From: Galaxea fascicularis
Lineage: Eukaryota > Cnidaria > Anthozoa > Scleractinia > Euphylliidae
Length of the DNA: 64,000 nt
Reading direction: 5' to 3'
Assembly: GCA_948470475.1 (NCBI GenBank)
Contig: OX419346.1
Coordinates: 1,743,651 to 1,807,650 of the forward strand
The notes under the pieces were generated by a model. It saw nothing but the letters and a program-made list of their open reading frames with translations. It had not been told where the DNA came from and did no database searches. Positions 1 to 21,272 of this stretch are shown piece after piece. Both the position numbers and the translations under genes were made by a program. Every line of letters begins with the position of its first letter. Positions within the stretch are counted from its first letter, which is position 1.

Positions 1-665
1 CTATCCACAGGTACTTTCTGTGGGACATATCTTTTCAACTCTTTAAACCCTAAGATCAAACTTCTAAATTCTCATTGTTGTCCCTACACATTTCCCATAG
101 AAGTAGTAGGGAGAAATTGTTAAAATATCAAGTAAATTCATCTTGTGTGATTCTGTCCTTGATTTTTGTGATAACTCTTGTTTCAACAAATGTTGAATGG
201 AAGGACAAGGTAAATGTTGACCACAAGGACCATGTGAATGATGTATATGAAACACAAGAAGAATGTTGTCTGAAAGCCTCTCAAACTCAACATCAGCAAA
301 CAGTTCAACAGTTTCAACACTAGACTCAACAAAATGTTGAATGGTTCACATTGGCCTGAATTTGTTCTTGTGTTGATATGTCCTGTAGAACATTTCATCA
401 CCAAGAAACACCTTAAAAACAGACACTTTTATTAATGAACTGCTTGGCAGTACTGTGTATTGGGATATGTCCTTAGTGCAAACTAGAATATAGGATGCAA
501 ATTAAAAAATCTGGATAATGCTCTCATGAAGTTTCCTGACACTGTCTGTTTTTAGAAATTCATGGACACGTTTGTTTGATAATAAACAATCAGAAACAAT
601 CATTTATCAATTATCATTTATTATTATTAATTTGTCAACTGACATATCGTTTTTCCCATTCTCAG
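1..665. other. POGLUT1 intron sequence, repeat-like
   Basis: No coding exon is visible before the POGLUT1 exon at 666. The stretch is presumably intron, because the protein's N-terminal part is missing and should lie to the left of the window. Between about 178 and 345 the near-palindromic string TCAACAAAATGTTGAA occurs twice with small changes, which suggests an old foldback repeat. Short open frames here resemble nothing I know. Confidence 0.5.
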
Positions 666-3600
666 ATACCCAAGTGGTCGAAACCTTTACCTGTTTTCTC
701 GTTCAGCAAGGTACTGACTTCAATATAAGCAGTCAAAATCCTGAGTCTTGAGTATTACTAGTAGCATTACTCAATACATGAACATTTGCTTATCTCTTAA
801 GACAGCCAATGAGTTTGACATTATGTACCCAGCATGGACATTCTGGGAGGGGGGTCCTGCAGTGTGGCCAATTTACCCAACAGGACTAGGGAGGTGGGAC
901 TTGATGAGGGAAGAGATTGAAAAGTGAGTAGCCTCAACTTTTACTTGCTGTTTAATATGAAAGTCTCTCTCTCTGTCTGGGGAGTAAGTAGCTATTTATG
1001 AGAACATCTTGAGAACTGAGGAAGATAATCTACATACTACGACTAGGAATGGAAAAAACTTTTGTGCAGTTTCTTGCAACAAAAATGGAATGAACAGATG
1101 TAAAGAGTGTTTGAAGAAAATGAAGAAGTAATAAGTTCACACACCGTTGGAATCATATTTACTCTATCATACAAATAATGTCCCAAATACGAATTATTTA
1201 CTCTCCAGGAAAGCTAAGGAATGGCCTTGGAATAAGAAACAACCTAAGGCATTTTTCAGAGGATCAAGGTAAAGACAAAAATGTTAGCATCTGGCGCATC
1301 AATCTAAAAATTATCGGACATAAGACTTAATGAGAGTGAATATTTTTCATGTTACAGAGAAATTATGCACAAAACCTTTTTGAGCACATAATTGCCACCT
1401 GAGTCAAAGTTTAGACACCTGAAAAGTTGCATGGGCCTTGAAAAGTCCTTTAAAAATAATTATTGTTTCTGAGAAACCGTTCGAACCCTGTACTTTGGAG
1501 AGGTCAGTAAACGCACTATCTTCCAGCAAAGATCGGACTCACCAGTGTCTTTGACAAAGAAAAAGTCAGACGAGCTTGCAACCCTGGCATAAGTGCAGAC
1601 ATATGTAAACCCTGGCCTTGAGCACCCTCAGTGTTGCTGGTCTTTGGTGCATTTGCACTTAAACCCCAGGGATTTAAACATGCATGCGCGTGGCTAAACC
1701 AATAAATTTACCTACTTACTTACTTCAGCATTTCAACGTAGTTTCCTAGCTGTATAGCCAATTCTATTGTAAAATGATGGGGATTTTGTATTTTTTCTAT
1801 GTATTACAGGACATCTGCTGAGCGGGATCCGTTGGTATTGTTATCCCGCGAACAGCCAAAGCTGGTTGATGCGCAGTACACCAAGAACCAGGCCTGGAAA
1901 TCTGATGCTGTAAGTATTTTGATAACACCTTTCAACCGACACTGCTGGAAAGATAGGAGTCGTATCTTCTAAAATCGCAAAGTTATCAGAGCTTCACAAA
2001 GTCGAGAAATTATACAAACATTTGTATGCTGAGGACGTGACCTTGGCCCCTAGCATACAAACGTCTTTACGGACTATTTGTACTAAGGTGTCTCCCGAGT
2101 CACTGTAATTTGTTAATCTTAGGCGCATTCCCGTATCGCCGGGGACGACATGGTTCGGGTGCCCACGCAAGGCTTCCCTTTGGTGCCGACAACTTTTAGA
2201 CCCTTGTGTAAATTGAGTTTAATTCTTCTCATTGTCTCTCGTTGTTTTTATCTTATAGGACACTTTACACGCCCCTCCCGCAAAGGAAATCAAACTTGAA
2301 GATCACTGTGAATACAGGTTTGATAAGGGACCGTACATTCCAACACAATTCTCTGTGTTGTATCGCCGCTTTAACTCTGAAGCGATTCTTGTCGCGCGTT
2401 TTAATCATGAACCTCTGGCTTGGGCGATTTGGGCAACCAGTCCCCACGTTTTTCGACTTAAAATAAATTTACTATTTACTATAAGCGATTAACAGCGTTG
2501 ATTAGGAAAACTCCCTCCCTTGGCTCTAAGAGAGAATTGAGCACCCTTTGATTTGCGCGGAGATGGGGCGTGGAAAAAATCATTGTAATTTTGTCTCTCT
2601 TATTGGTAAATAAACGTTCGTTACATTATCATTTACACGTTTCATATCTAAACTATAACTTTACTGTGGGTAACAAATCATAAGTGTGGATAAAATCTGT
2701 GACATATGAACATAGACTTAAAAAGGATTTGTAATGATCGAACAAGCTCCAAGATGATGATTCATTCGCTCTGGTGCCCGGTTTTTTTTTTACAACCTCG
2801 TTGAAGTCTGAATTTTTCCGGGTTCTTTATGCAATTGCATAAATCGCGTTCACAACTGCGAGGATCAGTCTTCATTTCATTCCAAACGTTTTATCGTTTG
2901 CCTTCCAGATACCTATTCAACTTTCGAGGCGTAGCAGCGAGTTTCAGATTCAAGCATCTTTTCTTGTGCAAATCGTTAGTATTTCACGTAGGGGACGAGT
3001 GGCTGGAGTTCTTTTACCGTGCGCTTAAACCCTGGGTTCACTACATACCAGTGGAAACAGACCTCGGAAATGTTAGGTGAGTGATCTGGAATGCAGTTTT
3101 GAAGTTGAAGTCCTGAATTTTTTTCAGGCTTCTTTACGCATTTGCACAAATTGCTTTCGCAATTTCGAGGATCATTCTTCACTGATTTCATTTCTGTAGA
3201 TTATATGGTATATTCCATATTCATCATTCACGGTCGTCTGTTGTTTGATTTCTCAGGGACCTCATAGAATTTACCAAGGCGAATGATGATGTTGCGAAAG
3301 CAATGGCTGAGAGGTTAGTGTAATTAAAACTTTAAAAACGTCCCAAATTTAAGGGCCACTGGTTCGCCGCATCACGGTCGCTACCAAAGCAATTCACACC
3401 CCCAGAAACCGACAGAAATTCGCAGTAAATCAGACAGTACCATCCTGAGCCAGCTTGAGATGACTGACTAAACAATTTACAGACTGTTTTTGGTTTCCAC
3501 GTATGCCAGTATTTCTGTTTAGGTTGCTGGTCAAATACACACTGATTATATCCATGTAGCTTTAGGAAACGTTTTCAAGCGAAAGTTGCTGAAAAAATTT

Positions 3601-4384
3601 TCAACATTCAGTTCCCATTAGGGCTTTCACCAAATCACTCGACTGACAAGTCTTGACTAAAACTGGAGTATCGCTAGTTTTCAAGCGATTTTGATTTGAT
3701 CGCAAGTGTTCTTGATTTGTTTCATACTACAGCTAGTTTAAAAGATCAGGCCCCGGTTGTTCAAACGTTGGATAGCACTATCCACCGGATGAATCACTAT
3801 CCAGCGGATAAGTATTGGGAAAGCTAATTGCACTATCCACTGGATAGATATTTATCCGGTGGATAGCGCTATCCAGCCTTTGAAAAACCGGGGCCAGAAC
3901 AGATTTCCGCTATAGAACACCCAAATAAAGAGGAGATATTACCTGTTAGCAATCTTTAATTCTGCAAATGTGTAACGTACCCGCCTTTAAGGGTGACGAG
4001 AAGAGGAGCGACCCTGGGAATGAGATTGTGCCCGGTAGCTGAACCAAACAAAGGCCGCCCACGTTTGCGTCTATTCGCTGAACCAATCAAATAGCTACTT
4101 CCAGTAGGTTTGTAATCGCGGTACACCTTTTCAAGGTCACACGAAAATTGCATCCTCGTTTCCAGCGTCTATCATCATATCCCCGCCGGAACAAAGTTGC
4201 AAAAGTCATTCAAATGATAGGTGTTGTACGTTTTTATTTTCTGTTTAGAGGCTACAAGTTTATCAAAGATCATCTACGCATGCAAGATGTGCAGTGCTAC
4301 TGGAAAAAGTTACTCAAGAAATATGCAAATTTAATACTGTGGAAACCGAAGCGAATCTCTGGATTCCAGGAGATTAAACCATAG
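666..4384 (+). CDS. POGLUT1: Protein O-glucosyltransferase 1 (Rumi), 3' part
   Basis: ER-lumen CAP10-type enzyme that adds O-glucose (and xylose) to serines of EGF repeats, notably in Notch. Eight exons: 666-710, 802-923, 1209-1268, 1810-1909, 2259-2317, 2909-3076, 3257-3313, 4249-4384. All junctions are GT/AG and the phases close. Translated exons carry strongly conserved family blocks: [82 protein letters not shown] and [10 protein letters not shown]. The signal peptide and roughly the first third lie left of the window. The stop is TAG at 4382-4384; a possible polyadenylation signal AATAAA lies at 4558-4563. The protein ends shortly after the LRM block with EIKP, so the KTEL/KDEL-type retrieval signal of relatives is absent. 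It converges on SRPK. Identity is very secure; the 666 boundary assumes a phase-0 junction. Confidence 0.95.
3749..3895. repeat. Foldback MITE-like element, family 1 copy a
   Basis: A 147-bp inverted repeat in the last POGLUT1 intron. It opens with GGCCCCGGTTGTTCAAACG and closes with the complementary TTTGAAAAACCGGGGCC. The inside is built from GGATAG/CTATCC and CCGGAT units that also pair with each other. A related, more diverged copy lies at 54247-54381 in an NCKIPSD intron. No coding capacity, so non-autonomous. Confidence 0.75.
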
Positions 4385-6187
4385 CTTTCACTCGTCATGA
4401 TACGGAGAATTTGAAAAACTTTGATAGCTTAGTTAGTCCTGTTTTACAATTGCAATATTTATTGGAAACGTACACGGTTAAAATCGAAGCTTAGCTAAGC
4501 ACTCTAGAACGGGATCAGGTGAGTGCTGAAACTGTAAAATTCTTATGTGCTTTCCAAAATAAAAATATACATCTGGCACTTAAATGTAACTCTTGCGTAG
4601 CTCCAAGCTATTCAAAGATATCAGTTTCGCCCATTTATTGTTCTTGCAACCGGGAATGATCCAGATCTAGATACAACTAGGAAGTAATGCTTAGTTTGAA
4701 TATTTATTAATGCCAAGATAAAGTATTAATTTACATCGGCGAAATAACTCTTAACTTGTGAAAAAAGTAAAATTAAATACTTTTCTTTAGTTACAAACCA
4801 TCCAACGAATCGCTCAAGTCATGCCAATATGGCACAAATAGCTCTCAGGTCTTTCCTCTTGAAACGGCCAACAATATTTTCGCGAAGGGACAATATGGAC
4901 GGTACCGACCGTTGGAAAAACTGAAGAACAAGCTTGTCAAAACTGGACGTTTAACAAGTCATGTTAAAATAACAATGACGTGTTTTCAAACCAGAGAAAA
5001 CATAATTTAATACATCTTACGGACAAATTACTATGTTCCGTCCTAACTAAATTTACGAAACCTTTATTGTGTGTTCCTGTTGTTCGGTTACTTGTTTTAT
5101 TTACATCACATTAAGCACTTTTCCCCTCAAGCTGCATAGCTTTTACGATTACACCGCCATTGTTTCGTGTTTTTATTGGCTGAGAAGTGGTGCACAAAGT
5201 TTACTTGACCATTATTAAAAATCAAACAAAACTTCTGAAGTAAAAGCCTCCCTGGCAGCAAACGTGATCTACAAGACATTACCACAGTCACGTGACCATT
5301 GGCCATATTGGTTCAATGAAACAAAAGAAAGTGTTTGCATAAAGTAGAGTTCAATTCCCAGAGGGTTAGCCTTGTGCACCAACATGCCCGCCGTGACGGC
5401 ATGTGAAAACGATCTATACGGTTTTAGGGCAAGTAAGCTTTTTATATAATATAAATAGACACTGAGAAAGACTTTCAAGGTTGTAAAACAAGGCAAAACC
5501 CACCAACTCGGGAACTGTGATGTGATCGGCACCGGCTGGAGTTTTACAAGTTACTGAAAAGTCTGAGTGACCAAGTCTGGGTTCTTTAAGAGCAAATTTA
5601 CGGTTTTCGGGTGTTCAAGGGATTATCCAGGTTTACCTATCATTATTTTAAACTATGTTATCTGTCATCTCGGACAACCGCTCCTGAAGGAAAACCTTCA
5701 AATTCGACTGTAACATAGCAATCCACTGATGATAATCAGTTGAATTCTTGAAATGATCTGTGATCTGTTACAATCAAAGCTGGAAAATCGTTCCATACAC
5801 ACCACAAGGGTTTCTCTTCTTTTTTTACCTAACGTTGCACGAAACAGGCCTCTGTTGTGGCATATTATTCAAGTTCTATAATGATCCAGTTATGATCTGG
5901 GACGTTACACAAAAACTTGATGTCCTTGATTTGTGGCAGCCTTATAAGTAATTTGTTTCTTCCTCATCACCAAAGAACTCTGCTGCTTTGACACATAACT
6001 GAAGACCACCATGTCGTAGGAAGGCAACAAATGAAAGTTAAACATCAAACTGTCCATAAACGTTGTTGAATCCTTGGTTGGCCTTGGAGAAAACGAATGA
6101 CTGCCATCCTTGGCCGAATTCCCTGGACAAAAACTGTGAAGTCAAGACTTTCTTTAAGCAAAGAGTGCCGCAGCACTGTTGTGAGTG
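4385..6187. other. Intergenic, convergent 3' flanks
   Basis: Space between the stop codons of POGLUT1 (+) and SRPK (-). It should hold both 3' UTRs. AATAAA for POGLUT1 lies at 4558-4563. A strong-looking donor CAG|GTGAGT occurs at 4517-4518 downstream of the POGLUT1 stop, so a 3'-UTR intron is possible. Nothing else recognisable is seen. Confidence 0.5.
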
Positions 6188-15396
<9,209 letters not shown>

Positions 15397-15773
15397 TTTG
15401 CTGTTTTTTGCCGCAAGCTGATAACAAGTTTGTTGAAATTTGGTTTTTTCGGCGCGCATGTCAGCGCATTGGCATCGCAGGCTCAAAACTTAAAAGCGCG
15501 CGGATCGCGGAGCGTGAAAGCCAACAAAAACTAAAATCGTTAGAGCAAGGATTTTGTCAAGTCTGGAAATAAATCAGGGAACGGGCAACACGCAACAATC
15601 TCGCAGTTTCAAAAAAAAACCTTAAAGAAAAATGAAGGAAAGGAAAGGAAAACTAACTATAGAAAAGGAAGAGGAAGGGAAACAGAAGCTAGAAATTCAG
15701 CAAAAGCCCTACTAGTTTTCTTACGTTTCAGTTGTTGGTAACTTTGGAGACGAAGTTTTCCTTTTGTGATCAG

Positions 15774-15994
15774 GCGTGCGTTTCTCGAAACCCCCGAAAC
15801 TTTTCGGGCGTATTTCGGGTGCCATAATTTCCTTAGTATCTTAAAAACAAAGACGTGTTCAGACATGAAATTTTGCAACAAATTTTCCCTTTCGTATCTT
15901 GAAATCATAGTAAAGTACCAGCTTTTTAGATCGCAGGTTTTGAAATGGCTTTTCGGGCAAGAAAAGTTTACGGGACTTTCGATAAACAGGCCCC
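15774..15994. repeat. Foldback MITE-like element, family 3
   Basis: The left end has TTTCTCGAAACCCCCGAAAC; the right end has CGGGACTTTCGATAAACAGG followed by CCCC. The ends are roughly complementary (GGGGCCTGTTTATCGAAAG-type termini) over about 25-30 bases with mismatches. The inside has no coding content. Recognised from pattern memory as a type common in coral sequence. Confidence 0.6.
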
Positions 15995-16125
15995 AGGTCC
16001 TATCTTCTTGATATGTATTCTTTAATATTTTAAGGAGAAACTGGATGCCGATTAATTTTGTGACTTACTCAGCAGTAAGCGCATTTGATCATACTCACAT
16101 GTTAATTTGCGCCTAAGAAATATTA

Positions 16126-16127
<2 letters not shown>

Positions 16128-16156
<29 letters not shown>
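16128..16156. repeat. (ATT)n microsatellite
   Basis: About ten uninterrupted ATT units. Confidence 0.9.
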
Positions 16157-17897
16157 GAGCCAAAATAAATTGAGGCGGCTGAAACAAGATTACGTCACAC
16201 TGAACAGAAATAAATTCCCAAAAGCCGGCGAAACTTCTTTTAAAATTCTTTTAAAGTGTTAAAATTAAATTCTTAAGATATATATGTAAATAGGTGAATG
16301 AAGATATCGTGACGGGGTCTTTGCATCACAGTGGGTGCTAAGCTGCAAAGCATGTGACAAACACAACTTATTTAAATGCTGCAAATCGCTGCAAACTGGC
16401 AAAAGAATCGAACACGAGCGGCGATCGTGAAGAGGCGATAATTGAATTAAACTTGTCAGTTTCATCACGCGATGTGTTTGAATTGAAGATTTAGGCGTGT
16501 TTGGCTTTGGATCAGTGGATTGGAAACATATAGAAAACTTAATACTTTCAATTTCCTTTTTCATAAATAAAACTACACACAGGAGAAACGTTGAGGATGA
16601 CTTGTCTCGTACAACAAATCAGTCCATGTTTTGAAAAAAACATCTTGACTTGTTTGACCCGAGTATTGTTACATATATGCTTGGAGAACATTGAGAAGTT
16701 GAGCGTGATTCGCAGATAATCATAGTTTTGACGAGATAAAATTGCATGCCCTCGATTTCATTCGATGATGAAAATATTATACTAGTCTAAAATCTTGTTT
16801 TGTGCCAAAACGAGATGGTAACAAAATAACGAACTTTCTTGTAGTCAAGATCAAGCTTCTGTCCAAACTGTCCCTCAGTAAAACCACTTACAATTTCCCT
16901 CGAGAATCTGTTTGCAAAATAAATGCATATTCCAAAACATTGAAGAAGAAAAGTTTCGAATTGCTGTTCAATTATTGATGTGAAACGTTTAAGTTGTCTT
17001 GGTATTCATTTGCTGTTGCATTGACTACAAGTTATTGCAGCTACGGAAACTAGCTATACAGCTACTGAAACGTTATAACGCCAGTAAATTCGTCTCTCAA
17101 AAACGTTTAAACATTACAGAATAAGATACTTGCTCAAGTTCGTCTCCTACACTCCCTTGACGGAGTCTTTCAGTAAACAGATAAAATAACTTGACATTCA
17201 AAGCTAAAGTGTCTCACCTTCTGAGCGCGAAGCAATAACAGCTAATAACCACCTCCCCAAACTTTATATTAGTACAACTGATGTCTGTCAGTTTTCTCTT
17301 ACCTTTCAATCCTCCCCCCGAGTTCTTAAATTCTCCGAATACCAAATTAATGAAACTAAAAACACCCTATGACCCAGATTTGAGAGCGTTATTACAGTTA
17401 GTTTGTTTTTGTTTGAAATCAGCTCTGATTGACTTAACAAACAAAAGCGTCTAACCTGACCCTTGAAACGCTCGGCTGGCGCTGTGACGTTAGGATAAAA
17501 ATCCGACAGTTCCAAGTGTATACAGGAAGCAGATAACAATGGTTGCCAGTGGGCGACTGATGAGAAAGAATACACAGAAACAAAGAATCTCACAAATCAT
17601 ACAGGCTAGTCCTCTGAATATTATGCAAGAAATAGAATTGATATTACGGACTTTTAAATACTCTATTCATATATTTTACCTTATAAACTCATGTATCCAG
17701 ATGGTCAATTCAACCCAACATTGAAGTGGCAGTAAAATAAAGAGCAGTTGTTTAAAAATGTCTAGAGTTTTGAGAACTTTAAAATATAATATATTTTAGC
17801 ACTTTATGTGGTCCACTTAATGTGAAACGGTGGCTGATAATCTGTTTTGAAAGGTAATTGTTTTGACGTTTTTAGCAGATTACAAAATGCCTTTCCC

Positions 17898-18265
17898 AGG
17901 GGGGGAGGGGGGTACTCCCACAAATTTCGGATAGGTGTGTGCTTCGAAGGGTGTTAAACCCTAACCCTGTTTAAGGATGAAGGAAACGGCAATTGATACC
18001 CTATTCAAGGACAAAACAAAAACTAAGAATAGCTTGAAAAGGTCAACTTTATTTCGTTTCTATAAGATAAGAACTGAAGTTAGCATTAAGCATAGAATAC
18101 TAGACTAAGCCTAATTTAATGCCATCAGAGTTAAGGATCACCCCCGAATACTATGCCAACATAGGCAAAAATGGTACCCTATTTAAGGATTTTTCAACCT
18201 CAAAAAGCACGCGTATCCCTCGGCACATACTTATATAGCCCATATATGGGAGTACCTCCTCCCCG
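17898..18265. repeat. TIR element with GGGGGTACTCCCA termini
   Basis: The left end GGGGGAGGGGGGTACTCCCA pairs with the right end TGGGAGTACCTCCTCCCC, about 370 bp apart. Sub-terminal strings also echo each other (ACCCTATTCAAGGA / ACCCTATTTAAGGA). Non-coding. Probably a MITE. Confidence 0.65.
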
Positions 18266-19555
18266 GTGATATCGGATTGACTGACGGAACTTTATTCAGT
18301 TTTCTAGGATTATCGAAGGAAGTCAAGGAAATGACCTGGACGCCGATAAATTATATAAACGCTAACCGACGATTAAGAAAACCGAACTTCATCTCGCCGT
18401 ACGTTGAGAGGAAATTTTGTTTTAATAGTCACTTCAAAGGCCGAAAATGATTGAGGAATTTCTCTGAAGAACTGTAATGAAACTGAAAGACAAAGAAAAA
18501 GTCAAAAAAGACACTTGGTATTTAGATCTCACACGAAGCTTTAGTTAACAGGCCACTCCAACAGTTTCTTTTTTTTTTGCATACTAAACTGAACATTGCC
18601 TTTCACGAAAATAACCTCCACACCATCTGCAGCTACCAAGAGTCTTCTCCTTCGCAGAGGTCTCTTTGATTCACCTCTTTGTGTTACATAGAGACCTGGG
18701 GAGAGGGGGGAAGGGGGGAGAGCGACAGGGAGATGATGGGGAGGTGAAAGAGGAGGAGAGAGACTTCTGCCAGATAATGTGCGGTTTGCAGTCCTGAGGT
18801 AATTTATATAATGGCTAAACGAGGGGATAATTTGAAGGATGTTGATTGCTCATTTGCAGACCTTAGTATAGAGGGATAACAGAAGCAATTTGAGGCAAAT
18901 TCATGACTGTTTGAGGCATTTTTTTTTTTTTTTTTACTCTTCTTGGTTTTCCGTGCATGTCCGCCATTTTGGATTTTGGTTGAAGTTCTCACATTTTTTA
19001 CACTGCCTCCCGCCCTTTACTTCTTCCCATGGTCCCCCGCTCGCTTATTGTTATTCTTGTCAATGGGATCCTCTGCGGAGAAGAGAGAGCCCGAGAGGAA
19101 AAGCGACGCGCGGAGACAAGAAATATATATGGTTTGTTTTTTCCTCCATGCGATTCGCATCTTCTCGCGTAGGAGGCAGTTTTCAGTTACATGCACTTGT
19201 GTGGTTCGCTCGCTTTTCTATCCCTAAGACCGTGGAATTGCTCGTAGCCTTTGGTTGCTTCTTAGCTATTTCACTGCGCCCTAAAATAGAGACCATAAAA
19301 TCGTTTGATGTCCGTTGTCACAAGAGGAAAACAGAAAAGTCTAGCCGGATACTTCATGGTTATTCTAAATAAAAAAAGTATAATGTAATATATTCCCTCG
19401 CGCTTGACAGATATAGGATGATTATAGCGTGCAGTGACGCTCCTTGTTAGCGAAATCACAAGAATAGGAAGAACCAGCCTGCACTAAGCTATCCAAGCTA
19501 GTTACAAGCACTCCACTTAAATCCAAAGAAACAAATAATTCCAAATAAACATAAC

Positions 19556-19720
19556 ATGAGAAGAATCCCAACTAGCGGGAGGCAGACCAGTCGGCTATTT
19601 ACAAGGATGGCTGAGGGGTTGAACCAGAACAAGACCAGCTAGAAAAAACAAAGCGGGATTTGAACCCGGGTCACCAAATTGAAATCCAGTGCCCTAAACC
19701 ACTCAGCCATCCTGCCTCCA
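19556..19720 (-). mobile_element. tRNA-derived SINE, minus strand
   Basis: Minus strand from 19720: GGAGGCAGGATGGCTGAGTG (A-box match TGGCTGAGTGG) and, about 45 bases on, GGTTCAAATCC (good B box). A tail follows, including TAAATAGCCGACTGGTCTGC and TAGTTGGGATTCTT. The anticodon region does not fold convincingly and a long tail is attached, so I call it a SINE and not a tRNA gene. Confidence 0.75.
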
Positions 19721-20039
19721 CAGCAATTTAAAAGAAAAAGGTGAAAAATCTCTTCAATAGCAAAGAATCGATCAACTGACCTTATGGTATCCATTCCATC
19801 TTCAATAAAACACATAACTTATGAATCTCAGTATGAGTCAAGTGATTCTGGCTAGATGAGCAAAAACGTAAATGAATGGGAGAGCAATGTGGTGAGTAGC
19901 CTGACTATTAGCCCGTCCTGAGGGGTAAAAAGAAAAGCCTGATACTCATACTATGTGGTCAGGGAAGCGTTGTTATGGGCTATAAAAGGATACTACGACC
20001 TAGCTGTCAACATCAACACCAGTAATAATAAAGGAGCAT

Positions 20040-20115
20040 ATGGAGGCAGGATGGTCGACTGGTCCGGGTCCCGCATCCCACTCTGGCCACTAGCTGGTGT
20101 TGTTCTCGGTTAAGG
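20040..20115 (+). mobile_element. Partial SINE head, plus strand
   Basis: Begins GGAGGCAGGATGGTCGACTG, close to the head of the SINE at 19720 but in the other orientation. It continues to CACTAGCTGGTGTTGTTCTC. The region between A and B boxes is shortened and the rest is missing. It is interrupted just before the GACGACG cluster. Confidence 0.6.
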
Positions 20116-20127
20116 CCTGGTTCAACG

Positions 20128-20526
20128 TTTTCGTTGCCGTCGCCGTCGTCGTTTCTTAAGAGGGAGCTTAAGCAACGCGACGACGACGACAACGAGCACG
20201 CCACGAAACAATGGGATTAATGAGCCAAGACAATACTCTGCACGTGCGGTTTGCATTTTGGTACATTTCTTTCCCGTCCTCTGCAAAACAACAACGTGAA
20301 ATGACCAAATTTCAGGTTTTCTCGAGAACGTGAGCGCATGACGGCAAGTTTTACTTTCATTTTCTTTGCTTTAACACCGTTCACAGTAATTTAGACCCTG
20401 GACAGCTCGCCAGCATTTTTCACGTTAAACGAATTGGAATAATCGCGAAAGAGTTACAAAAACGAGAAGTTATATTTTGAAATGACGTTCTCGTTGCCGT
20501 CGTCGTCGTCGTTGCTTAAGGTCCCT
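20128..20526. mobile_element. TIR element, GACGACG family, copy 2 with partial end
   Basis: Full copy 20161-20526, starting AGGGAGCTTAAGCAACG and ending CGTTGCTTAAGGTCCCT. It is inverted relative to copy 1: the conserved interior (AATGGGATTAATGAGCC, then TGCACGTGCGGTTTGC) reads on the opposite strand. Immediately left, 20128-20160 (TTCGTTGCCGTCGCCGTCGT...CTTAAG) looks like the isolated terminus of yet another copy, joined head to head. Confidence 0.75.
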
Positions 20527-20530
20527 AATT

Positions 20531-20898
20531 AGGGACCTTACGCAACGACGACGACGACGGCAACGAAAACGTGATTTGAAAATAAAACTTTCCGTTTTTT
20601 AACTCTTTCGGGATTATTACAACTTGTTTAACTTAAAAAATGCTGGCGAATTGTCCAGGGTCTCACTTTCACTCTGAACGGTGTTAAAGTAAAGAAAAAG
20701 AAAGAAAAATTTACTGTCATGCGGTCACGTTCTGGTGAAAACCGAAAATTTGGTGATTTCACGTTGTTGTTTTGCAGAGGACGGCAAAGAAATGTACCAA
20801 AAAGTTAAACGCACGTGCAGAGTATTGTTTTGGCTCATTAATCCCATTGTTTTGTGGCGTTCTCGTTGCCGTGGCCGTCGTAGTTGCGTAAGGTCTCT
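20531..20898. mobile_element. TIR element, GACGACG family, copy 3
   Basis: Starts AGGGACCTTACGCAACGACG and ends GTTGCGTAAGGTCTCT. It is separated from copy 2 by only AATT and reads in the same direction as copy 1. The interior holds TGCTGGCGAATTGTCCAGGG and AACGCACGTGCAGAG, shared with copies 1, 2 and 4. No transposase is present. Confidence 0.75.
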
Positions 20899-20901
20899 AA
20901 T

Positions 20902-21272
20902 CTCCCTAAGCTCTAACGACGACGACGGCGGCAACGAGAACGCCACAAAACAATAGGCTTAATGAGCGAACCCAATCGCTCTGCACGTGCATTTTTTAAT
21001 ACATTCTGGTACATTTCCTTCCCTGCAAAACAACGAAGTGAAATGACCAATTTTACTTGGAGGTTTTCTCGAGAACGTGACCGCATGAGGGCATGTTTTT
21101 CTTTCGTTTTCTTTGCTTTAACACCGTTTACAGTAATTTAGATCCTGGACAGCTCGCCAGCATTTTTAACGTTGAACAAATTGGAATAATTGCGAAAGAG
21201 TTACAATGAACGACAAGTTATTTTTTGAAATGATGATTTCCTTGTCGTCGTCGTCGTCGTTGCTTCGGCTCC
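20902..21272. mobile_element. TIR element, GACGACG family, copy 4
   Basis: Begins near CTCCCTAAGCTCTAACGACG and ends GTCGTCGTTGCTTCGGCTCC. Inverted relative to copy 3. The ends are more diverged than in copies 2 and 3, so the exact edges are uncertain by several bases. It contains the same interior landmarks. Confidence 0.7.

Noticed and set aside
18890..19372. 160-codon plus-strand open frame in intergenic DNA
   Set aside because: Starts in a poly-T tract giving a Phe run, contains no known motif, no splice-consistent partners and no conserved-looking blocks.
19650..19720. Possible tRNA gene with A and B boxes
   Set aside because: Acceptor and anticodon arms do not pair convincingly and a SINE tail follows, so it is annotated as a SINE.
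20725..20956. 73-codon frames on both strands
   Set aside because: Lie inside TIR elements and recur with frameshifts in other copies.
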